NCBI GenBank assembly: GCA_963281255.1
Contig: OY725489.1
Coordinates: 930,001-994,000 of the forward strand
Length of the DNA: 64,000 nucleotides
DNA from: Aphrocallistes beatrix
Lineage: Eukaryota; Porifera; Hexactinellida; Sceptrulophora; Aphrocallistidae
Reading direction: 5' to 3'
Every line of letters starts with the position of its first letter. Position 1 is the first letter of the stretch. Below are positions 43,653 through 54,100 of this stretch, one piece after another. The notes beneath the pieces were generated by a model. That model was not told the origin of the DNA, did no database searches, and saw only the letters and a list, made by a program, of their open reading frames with translations. The translations under genes and the position numbers were made by a program.

Positions 43653-43801
43653 AAAACATTTTTACAATCGTCAAGATAATTGTTATGTTAGTTTAGTTTA
43701 GTACACATTCTCTCGTAGCAAATCACTACCCAAGCATTTAACAAGTATTTCGAAAACTTCTGTATTAGAAACTGGATTTTTTTTTGTTAACGTACCACAA
43801 A
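43653..43801 (+). repeat. Direct repeat, left copy
   Basis: About 150 bases (starting AAAAACATTTTTACAATCGT and including TACACATTCTCTCGTAGCAA) are repeated at 45084-45233 in the same orientation with only about ten differences. They bracket 1.28 kb that includes two short DNA elements. Confidence 0.9.
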
Positions 43802-43817
43802 AAAGTGGGGTTTTTTA

Positions 43818-44207
43818 CAGTCGAAACTGGGTTTTTTTGACAATCGGTATTTTTTGACAATTGTTGGTGTAAAAATCTGAGTTTTATGTACAGTTGAAAC
43901 CGTGTTTTTTTGACACCCAATTTTCAGCAATTAGTTCATGACATCCATATCAAAACAGAAACGTCTGACACTGACGGAAAGGCACGAGATAGTCCTGCGT
44001 CTCGACAAGGGTCACCCTCTGACGGCAATTGCCAACGACTACGGAGTCAAGAAATTATTTCCTTTACATACTTAATAATTCTTACTATGACCTCTAAAAT
44101 ATATTTTCTTCGTAGTGGGATGCGCAACACTGGGTTTTTTTTGACAATCGGGTTTTTTTGACATTTTTTCGTGCAAATGGGGTGTCAAAAAAACCCGGTT
44201 TCAACTG
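43818..44207. mobile_element. TA-flanked pogo/Tigger-like short element with a residual coding fragment (family F)
   Basis: The left end CAGTCGAAACTGGGTTTTTT and right end GGTTTCAACTG are inverted and flanked by TA. TTTTTTTGACA recurs about six times, near both ends and once at 43900. At 390 bases it is too short to be autonomous. It keeps a helix-turn-helix coding fragment in the middle, so it is an internal-deletion derivative of a pogo-type transposon. Confidence 0.85.
43938..44075 (+). pseudogene. Helix-turn-helix (CENP-B N/Psq-type) fragment of a pogo-like transposase
   Basis: A 45-residue frame, MTSISKQKRLTLTERHEIVL followed by RLDKGHPLTAIANDYGVKK, is the first DNA-binding helix-turn-helix of Tigger/pogo and related CENP-B-like proteins. 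It then runs into unrelated residues and a stop. No DDE catalytic part is present in the element. Confidence 0.8.
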
Positions 44208-44293
44208 TAATACCCTAATATTACATATACTGTAGATTGTACACATACACTCCTTAATTAATTGTACAGCGCATTTGAACAAATGAGTCTGGT

Positions 44294-44444
44294 GGCCTGT
44301 CACGAAGTAACTTTCCCCCGAAGTAAGGTGTTCCCCGGGGGCAACTTACTTTGAAGTAAGTTGCCCCCTTTTTCGTTATACTGAAACGAACTGAACTAGC
44401 CCAGGACACTTTAATTCGGGAGGTAAGTTACTTCGTGACAGGCC
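44294..44444. mobile_element. Short inverted-repeat element with GGCCTGTCACGAAGTAACTT ends
   Basis: GGCCTGTCACGAAGTAACTT at the left and AAGTTACTTCGTGACAGGCC at the right are inverted, with imperfect sequence between. The motif AAGTAA(C/G) followed by C-rich runs recurs. 151 bases, non-coding, superfamily undecided. Confidence 0.85.
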
Positions 44445-45083
44445 GAGTGAAGTAGCTTTCAGGAGCTCTGCCAGAATAGCCAAGGAAGAGCTACTAATCT
44501 GTGTGGCAGCAATGCATCCATTGTCCAACTTATTCTTATAAGTCATCCATGTTAGAGTTTTGTTCGTTTATTACAGCTAAAAGAAGTCTCTAGTTATGAA
44601 ATTTTAGTCGAGATCAAATTGTGAAACTATTATGAGCATTCAACCACTTGATCCTTCATATGCCATAAGCCTACGTCAGTGAGACAAATATTTATCAATC
44701 ATGCTACAGATACCATTTAACAGTTCTAATTAAAGAATAAATATTGAATAGTAGGAGAGTGTCAGGCACGAGACATAATTTAGGACAAAATTGCAGTTGT
44801 ATCCATGCTGGATTATGTAATATTTTCTGAATCACAATCATGTGAAGACGTGAAACAATCTGGCAAGGATATGTAGTTCCTGATTATGAGTTTATGACCT
44901 TAGATTATTCAGGAGTCCGTACGGACACTTGATCTCTAGGGTGGAGTTGGCGCAGTCGACGAAGCACAGTTTTAGTCAAAGTTTAACCCACTTCTCATGA
45001 TCGGATCTGAATAAATCTGGTTCCATTCGAAAGAGGAGGATTAGTGCTCCTTTCAATATAATAAATTTTTAAACTTAAATTAA

Positions 45084-45233
45084 AAACATTTTTACAATCG
45101 TCACAATAATTGTTATGTTAGTTTAGTTTAGTACACATTCTCTCGTAGCAAATTACTACCCAAGCATTTAACAAGTATTCCGAAAACTTCTGTATTAGGA
45201 ACTGGATTTTTTTTGGTTAGCGTACAACAAAAA
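45084..45233 (+). repeat. Direct repeat, right copy
   Basis: Right partner of 43653-43801. The match ends within ACTGGATTTTTTTTGGTTAGC at about 45233. It may reflect a local segmental duplication. Confidence 0.9.
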
Positions 45234-45439
45234 ATGTAGCCGAACCTTTTTGGAACTCAAATTATATCTTGACTACTTTTTTTTCGAAAATTTTAAAAAA
45301 ACATCGCACAGTATTTGAACGTGACCTTGATCGATACATAATATTCGGACAAATTATTAGAGCAAAACCTATGTTTTCATTAGTATTTTGTTTCACACTT
45401 AATTGTATTGATAAAGTAGAAGAGGGAGCTGAGTAAATT

Positions 45440-45500
45440 GAGGACACAAAGTGTCCGCTAGCCACGCTGCGCAAACAATCAACTTTGCTTGCAACCTTAA
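45440..45500 (+). repeat. GC-rich hairpin tail of the dispersed repeat (solo)
   Basis: GGACACAAAGTGTCCGCTAG followed by CCACGCTGCGCAAACAATCA matches the tails at 20440 and 20920. The head and body are not recognisable in front of it. Confidence 0.7.
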
Positions 45501-46885
45501 CGTTATTCTATCAGTTAACATTTACATCTGAAATCATCATTATCTAAATGATATGTCAATTTTCCCGAAATGATGTCTTTAAAAATCAACACAAATTACG
45601 ACAAATTGGTATTACACATTAATATTAAAAATAACTTAACCCTTAGTGAAATCATTAAAAAGGAGAGATAATCAATAAAAAAATTAGGAAAGTTCAGATA
45701 AAAGCATACGTTATGAAACTATAATATTGCACAGGCAAATTATAATGACGTAACGCATGCTAAAAATGTCCTGGTGGTAATCTGTTCATACGTTAAAGGG
45801 CTTAGATATGCTTGAGCACCTGCAACATTCTACTGGAGACGTCAATACTGAGAAAATCATCAATAAATAATTACTATCCGACTCGTCGTAATTAGTTTGG
45901 TTATTAGCTCAGCTCACGCACGTGTAAAATAGACATGATGGCATCACCAAAAGTTGAAAATTCAACCTAAGTGGATAGCCAAGTATTTCAGAAGTATTTC
46001 AGAAGTTGATCATTTCACTTTAGTTGAGTCAGTGGCTAAAACACATAGCAATGATGGTAATTATTATAATAATATCATTTATAGTTATAAGGTATACTAT
46101 ATCCGAAGATTGCCGACTAGTTTTAGACGAATATTTTCAAAATTTATAACCTCGCGACACAATTGTGCCATTTCTTTTGAATTATAATATCTCAAAAAGT
46201 AGCCTCCTTATTTTTAAAAACTCGATGCCATGCGATGGAGTAAAGTATTCTGAACTAAGTAGCTACAAGAAATTTTTCCAATCCTATCCATTCGAGTAAA
46301 TTAAGCGTATTTTGTCAGAGCCATAAAATAGTCAAAGTTGATTTGTGATCGCTACACTCCGGCATCCACATCATGTTATTAACTTAATTACAACGCATTA
46401 CTATTAAGGGGATTTGAAATACTCTGCATTAAAAAGGAATTACACTTTTAATTTCAGAAGAATAATCAATCAAAATTGCTAAAAAAACCTCGGTCTACAG
46501 ACAGTTGTGCAGCGCATGCGAAGAAAACCAACCACGAATGTACGAAATATTTATGTTTAGTTTATAGCGAACAAATAAATGCCTCTAAACCATAAAAAGA
46601 TCCGATATTCTACTCAATTTGTGAATAATCATAATGGAACGTCGCAGGATCGGATGTAGTATCATTCAACCCATAAGGAATGTTCCTATACGAGCTGAAT
46701 AAGAGATTCCCAAAATTCGATATTAGCCTCTAGTTACTTGTGAACATAGTATTAGCGGAATGAGAATGCAGAAACTATTTTTCATATGAGAAAAAAATTA
46801 GCGTTGATTAATCACAGGATTCTCTTCTATAAACTATTTTCTTTTATTATGAACACATTTTGGATTCAAATACGTGCAATGAGAT

Positions 46886-47042
46886 TAAAATAGAATAAAA
46901 AGAGAGAACAAATTAAACGCATCTGCAGACTTTATCATGAATCTAGTCGAGTGGATTTATACATTGGAGTCCACTCGACAAGATTATTGATCAAGTCTGC
47001 AGATACGTTTCATTTGTTCCCTCTTTTTATTCTATTTTAATT
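46886..47042. repeat. Long palindrome with about 70-base arms
   Basis: TTAAAATAGAATAAAAAGAG at the left and CTCTTTTTATTCTATTTTAA at the right are perfect complements. Pairing continues through CGCATCTGCAGACTT and AGTCGAGTGGA to a small loop near 46972. About five to eight mismatches interrupt the arms. Both ends carry TTAA, the target of piggyBac-type elements, so a foldback MITE is one explanation; a hairpin RNA source is another. Confidence 0.9.
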
Positions 47043-47335
47043 TAATTGGTATTATCCTTCATAATACTAGATTACTTGACAATATTTTATGACTCACTAA
47101 CAACATTAATGTGTTGTGACTGGAAGATAGTATGGCAAATCACCTTGCAAGATTGTATCTAAATATTATGATACCTCACTCCTACGGGTACGATTGAGAA
47201 TAATATTTGTCTAGTCTATCAATATTTTCACACCGATCATTGTGATTGACTCAGATTAGTCTACTAATTGACGCGTTTAATTGTGTATTGTAGATTATGA
47301 ACAATCAGTGGAAATGAAATTAATTGGATGGTGAC

Positions 47336-47499
47336 GAGACTGTATATTTTGATCAGAAAATATGTAGAATTTGATCAGAAAACCAATGTAGAACTTTGAT
47401 CAGAAATGTGGAATTTCAATACTAATTAATACAAATTTCACATTTCTGATCAAAATTCTACATATTTTCTGATCAAAATATACTACAGTCTCGATAAAA
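47336..47499. repeat. Second long palindrome, with iterated TTTTGATCAGAAA
   Basis: The left arm GAGACTGTATATTTTGATCA and the right arm TGATCAAAATATACTACAGT are complementary. TTGATCAGAAA or its complement occurs five times in 164 bases. It is non-coding and lies 290 bases from the previous palindrome. Confidence 0.88.
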
Positions 47500-48191
47500 T
47501 ATGTCATTCGGTGTATATAGATACTCTGTATCTATTGTTTGTAATTTGAGATGCTTGGAATTATATAGTAAACTAGCAGATATAAAGTATAATAAATGTA
47601 TACCACTGAACATCGGTGAAATACTAGGGGGCGAGGGGAGAGATGGGGGATAGATTAAAACGCTAATCTTACAATTTTAACAGTTTATCGTTGACCAGTG
47701 TCAGAAAAAGTTGAATTGTTACAACTCAGTTCTAGTTTCTTTATTTTGCATATCAATTCTAAGAAGCCTCAAGTAGGATGTGCCGCTCATCTTAGCTAAC
47801 ATTAGCTAACACAGTCTATGGCCTAATTCAGACGGAAATGTAGTATCCTGTGCGATACGCTGAATAGGAATACTTAAGAGGAATTCGTAACATTGGTTTT
47901 ACTAAAATCCATCTGTGTTACAAGATTTAATCAAGCATCTAAATGTGAAAATAGCGAATGAGGTCAAGTGAATAAAAAGCATTAGATTCCCAACTAGATA
48001 CACAACACAGGACATACATACTAGTAACACCGAGTAAAGTAAACAGATAGATATGCTAGTATAGTTCGTCCAGTACAAGAGAGGTCAAAAAGATCATCCA
48101 TTAAACTCTTTTCAATGAAATAAAACCACGAACGAGAGGAAAAATCTGTTGTTGGTATAAAAATTGAAATTTGTGACTGTGCAGCAAGTGA

Positions 48192-51100
48192 CTACTGATG
48201 TGAATCATTTCCTTCTTTTAATCCGGTGTCTGAATTTGAGGGTCGGTTAGGAGTTGTCATTGAGGTCCCATCTTTAGGGAGGTAGAGGTCTTTAAGGGAG
48301 CGAAGTTCATCGATTAGAGCTTTGTTTTGGTTTTCTAATACTTGAACTCGACTCTCTAAACACTTCACATATTCCTTCTTTTTCCTTCTACATTCTTTTG
48401 CAGCGAGTCTAAAAAAGATATTTAAAAATCACATCACCAGTTCGTTAATTGATTGAATAATTGCCGATGGTCATTCATTAATTGTTTACGAATGTCTACG
48501 TAGGCATTATTTCAAGTGTAGTACCTATCAAGGTTCAAATCATGCAATTTATAAATTGGAACTTTCAACTCGCGTGGAGCTCTGCTAGCCACAATACTTT
48601 ATATCATCGATGTAATACGACGTAATTGGTTGAAAGTGCCTTAGGCAGTTCCCAGAAAAAGTATATCATCATCTTTCTCTGAATTGAGATGCTAAGTTGT
48701 GTTTAATTGATTTCAGAGAAAGTTTTGACTAAAAACCCACCGATTTTTCATTAGTCTGATCTCTCTCTTCTTTGCAGCATCTTCCGCCATTTGTTGTTGG
48801 GTGGTGATGGCTTGTGGTGTCATGAAGAGGGCAGGGGACAGCATACCGGGGGGGAGCTGTTGGTAAGGTGACCTCATTGTCGATGTTTGATTTGGTAAAC
48901 TTATCATTGAGTTTATACTCGTCACGTCGTGTCCGGCAGACGTAGTCAGGAGTTGTACGGGCTAAATGAGAAAACATACATAATACTATGATCCATAGTG
49001 TTCTATGAGATGTATCAGCGTGATAGAAATCGCAAATATCAATGGACATAATTGGTAATTGTAAGAGAATCAGAAAAATAAGTGATTACGGCTTAGTAAT
49101 GAGAAAATGAGGCTAATTTGGTCATTATCAATGACATAGACGCTGAAGGATTGAGAGACTCGACAGTCCTGGAAGCCAGCGAGACAAGTTAGAAGGTCTC
49201 GTTTGTCAGATAACAGTGCGGATATTCATTCAGTAACATAAACTTCTCAATTAACGTTTTTAAAAAGAATCTTAACCAGTTCAAAAATTGTCAGGGGTGA
49301 GATAAAGGAGGGTACATGCAGATGCCTGAATAATGAAGACTTCACGAAACAATGAACCGACAGAAGATTAACAATAATTCCTCCGTGATTAGATTATAAT
49401 TATGTGTGCGTATTTAGAAGGAGAGATAGGAATTTATTCATGATGAAGCGAAAAAAATATCACAGCAGTTCTCTCTTATTTATGCACATACAAATGAATT
49501 GTATTCGATATCCCATATCAAATTGCATTATTTATTAATTACTTGACTTACCGTTTGGTTTGGGAAAACATATTTTTGCGAAGACTGAAGTAGGTTCATA
49601 TTTGGCATTTCCTGTTGCGCAAGGATATTTGGCATCATAGATTGAGTCTGGTTCTCACTGTTATTCTCTATACAGTCTATTTGATCCCTAATTGGTTCCT
49701 TTTTAATCTCAGGATTCGAGTTGTTTCCTTCTAAATCTTCAAGGATACGTCTAGAATTGGAGAAATTGTGATGCATAACAAGAGTAGACATTAGTGTATA
49801 ATATTACGAAGTGATTTGAAGAGTGTAAATATTTGTTTCGTACTTGATTATACTGATTTTGTGGGGTATTTATCTAGATCAGTGTCCAGGTAGTGTCTAC
49901 ATACAGTGTATCATAACACGTCATGGTGAGGTAAGCTCATGCTTTCATAATAGTAAACCTAAGAAGTTCTGACGCTATGTTAGAGCAATTGCGTCATCCT
50001 AACGTCACTAGTGATGCAACAATTAGAGGGAAAGCTTTCTGTGATTATTTGTATATTTTAAAAAGTCATCACTCCTCCGTAATGATTTTAGAGATGAATG
50101 TTAATAAATGAAATTAGGATAATGATAAAAATATGTGAACCTTTTAAGATCATAAATTTAGTCTATCAAATTTGTGGTTTATAACTTAAGTTGCATATCA
50201 ACGAAAATGTGGTTTGTGTAATTATGGAAACTGTTTCAATTGGCATCTTGGAATAAGTTAATATATTATTAAACAATTCTCAATAAAAAATCGAGAAGAA
50301 ACTAGATTAATTGAGACATAGTATTTACAAAAAAGAGATTTCACGAAATATAAAGTCTTATTTAATTTCCGAGAAATACAATTTCGAACAGTCAACAATT
50401 AGTAATGGCTTAGTTTCTTTGGCAGAACTTAACTTAATAAAATTAATTTAACAAATACTCGCAAGCTGTGATTATAGAATTTCACAGAAAGATGTTTCTC
50501 TCTAACTAATTGCATTACTCAACCCGTAGTCATCCGAATTTGAATAGTTCCTAAATGTTACTAAATCAGCATGCCATCCAAACAAAGAGAAGGAATTCCG
50601 TGAATGAGGATTGCTCACTTGTGACCAACAACTGAATTACTCACTATTAAGAATACCCAAGTATGTTAAACGAACGGAAATTTGAATAGCTAAATCAGTC
50701 ATTCTTTCACGAGTTTTCCATTTTACATTAAATTTTCCCATTCTGTCCCATTTTTTTTTAAATGTATAATACTTTTGTATTGCATCCCGCTTTGTCCGGC
50801 GAAATTCAACACCGCGCCCTGCTTTATCATGGTTCAAGTTGGCACGAATGCCAATGTTATTGCTTTTAAATGCTACATTTCTTGGACTAGAATAACTTTA
50901 AATTGGCTGAAAAATACTTGGGAATCAATTATATTCGTAAGCCCCCTTCCAGATGTTATCATAGTTTAAGAAAAAATTGCTAAATCAGATCAATTAGTTA
51001 ACGAAGGGGTGGGGTCTTGATAGATAAACTTGGAGGAATGTCTAGTGAGGGTGACTCAAAGAAAAATGCTATCTCAAGAAGATTGTGAGTGTGTGTGAGT

Positions 51101-54100
51101 GTGTGTGAGTGTGTGTGAGTGTGTGGAGAAGGGAATGATACCTACACGTGTGTATTGGAACTTGGACATGAAACAACTTTCAATGTATTCGAGATGGCAC
51201 AAGATGTGATATATATTGGAACTAAAGAATGATCTAAGAAATGAACTGAAATTGTGAATAAGTTTGAGCAGATGCATGCTTTAAAAGAATGATATTATCC
51301 GTATAACGCAGGATGCTTGATAAAATTCAAATTAAGATTCGTGATAAATTACTTAACATATGAGTGGAATATTCCACAATTCGTTTTAATATTTGACTGA
51401 GACAAGATAAAGAGGTTAGTTTCATTACGATCGAGCAAAATCTAAGCAATATTTCCAGCCAATTAGAACGATAATGGAATGTATGTACGACTTGTAATTT
51501 AGAATAGTCAATGGTCTTCACAGCTCGACTCAACTCTCTGAACAATTGCAGAATGGAACAAGCTATAACTGAACTGAAGTCTTTCACGATACAGCAAAAG
51601 TATTTAAATAAAATATCGATATTGTCATCATGCAGAAACATTTTAATTAACTAGTTTGCTGCTCTAGCAGAGTTGATGCATTCTAACTGAATTTTCAGGC
51701 CTACATATAACCGATTTCTGATAAGGTTAATTATTTTTAACTATGATTTTATAAAAAATTACGAATGCACACATCTAACTTTTGTTGTAATAAATCTCGA
51801 TATTTTAGGAAAAAAAGAAATAAACGTGCGTAATGATTCGCCATACACTGAAGTATTCCATCAGCATGTGCTGAGTTTTCGCATTATAAGCAAATGCTTC
51901 TAATTAACAAATAATGAAATGTAATGAGAACAACAAAGTTGCCACTCTGTACCACGAGCAAATTTGTGTAAATATTCTCGACAAATCAATATGAAGTAAT
52001 CTTGTAAACATCTCAAAATTAAACATATCACGCAATCACTCCAACCCAAATTGCACGCAACAACAACGTTTACGAACTAAAAGCAGATTGATCATTTCCG
52101 CAGAATATAATTAGGTCAAAAATCACAAACGTAGCCCAATGTAATAATATTATGCAAGAGTCAGCGTGTTTGTGTGATCCAACTCGATTATATCAGAGTA
52201 CAGTGAATGAAGGATAAACTGCAAAATAATCAAATAATGTTGTGTGTGTAAATAAAATGTTGACCCGTGTATCTTAAATATAATTTCGACTCCATTTGCA
52301 GAATAACTATATTTGTCTTGTCACTGTGGGTAATGATAAAGGTCAATTTTTGTTTGATTTGTTGAGTTCAGAATTACAAAATTATAATTTTGTCCAACTC
52401 TATTATTAATTGGCCAAGAAATAAGTTAATGAAATAGGTTTAGATGACAAACTAAATGATAGTATGTTAGACACATGGGTCGTGAAAATTTGGGTATCGC
52501 GTAATATTAAAAAGCAAAAAAAAAGATGGCAACATCACGGGAACTTTATGATATACATTTAAGAAAACTCTGGTTGCACCACATTGCAGTGAGGTTAGTA
52601 GTACTTTCGTGTGCAGCTGCAAGTGTGATAATCACTACCCGGACAAAAGTATTTGAACCCTTCATTAGTTCACATGCAAGTAGCACCAGAATGGGTCTAT
52701 CCGTGAAGAATATTTCTAAACGGTAAGGAATACAACGAATCCTATTTCAGATTCGAAATATACACATCCGAATTACCCATAATAGAATAGTTCTAATCAA
52801 TCATTTATTTCCAACGTTTTCAAATTATCAATCAGTGCCACTTTGTGCCACATACAGTGGTGTTTCTGAATAACGGACACATTGGGGACATGGCTTTTGT
52901 CCGTTAGAGAGTGTCCGCTTCTCGGAGAGTGCTTAACTATTACATACGTATATGGTAAATTCACTCCGTTCCACGAGGTTTGTCCGTTGTAGAGGGGTTG
53001 TCCGCTTTCCGGAGTGTCGTTTTGGGAGACTCCACTGTATGTCCATTTTAACCACTTACATTATTCTATTCATTGGTTGAGCAATTTATTATAAATCTTA
53101 AATTAGGACTAATTCGGATGTGTAGATTTCGAATCTGAAATCAGACTTAGTATCTCGTAGAGTTTGAAGACATTTTCCTTCATGAAAAGATCCAATTTAG
53201 TACTATCTGTATGTATGGAAACGAATGAAATGTTCAAATACTTTTGTCCGGTTAGTCTATTAGATGCCGACATAATACAGGGCCGTAGCCATCGGTTCGG
53301 TTGCTCCGGTTTCAATTTTTTGGACCAATTTAGCCTCAAAAAGGACCATTCTGTACGGTCGGTCGGGCTAGTTTTAACCTGACCACTTTTTAGTCCCAAC
53401 CGGGCCACTTCACACCTGGTGCCTACGGCCTTGTAATATAATGAGTGTTATTATTTTCGAAATTGCCAAATGTATTGATAATTGAGCGAATAAATCTAGC
53501 AATAACTAAGAATAATAGTTGAATAGAACGCATAATCTAAAAAAAGTATCAAAAATCCAGATTAAGAGTTAGATATATATTATTCTATGGTTTACTGGGA
53601 GGAATGTGACTACAATTCACGATGTACAAAGTACGTATATTACTTGAATAGAAAGAATTCTTTTGATCACACAAAGCTCGCATGACGTATTGATACATTA
53701 GCCATTTTATGGTTGTATAGCCGCTTACTAATAGAAACCACTAAACAATATTCACTATGTAGTATGCGATAGATACTTTGGGGAAAATTACCACAAATGC
53801 AAATTTTTCCCAAAATTTTACTTTAAAATGTTTCACAATTGACAAAGCTTCTCAACAACACACTAAGTCAGTGGATATTGCCTTTAAAGGCTGCGAGAAA
53901 GTGATGCCAGGGGAATGTGTTAATTCTGGATTAGATTAGACGATACGATTGCAGTATCAGTCCACCGGACTCTTAGGGTACAATGACATCATTCTGAGGT
54001 AACTAATGGCACAACTGTGACCTAACAAGTGAAATAAGCACAGTGGAATGGCAAGAATAATTTAATCATGTTTTGTATTGAATAAGTTCAAAAAAAGTTT

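Larger units (their letters stand above)
43268..48191. other. Gene-poor, repeat-rich intergenic region between POR and CREB
   Basis: About 4.9 kb without a convincing gene. It contains a pair of direct repeats, a pogo-like short element with a helix-turn-helix fragment, an inverted-repeat element, one GC-rich repeat tail and two long palindromes, each listed separately. The remainder is AT-rich. Upstream of POR it must hold that gene's promoter. Confidence 0.6.

Noticed and set aside
43653-45233. The 150-bp direct repeats as ends of an LTR-type element
   Set aside because: No primer site, no polypurine tract, no TG...CA ends and no coding remnants lie between them; a local duplication is simpler.
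52526-52726. A 66-residue plus-strand open frame in the CREB intron
   Set aside because: It runs into the end of the Tc1-like element and has no recognisable domain or partner exon.
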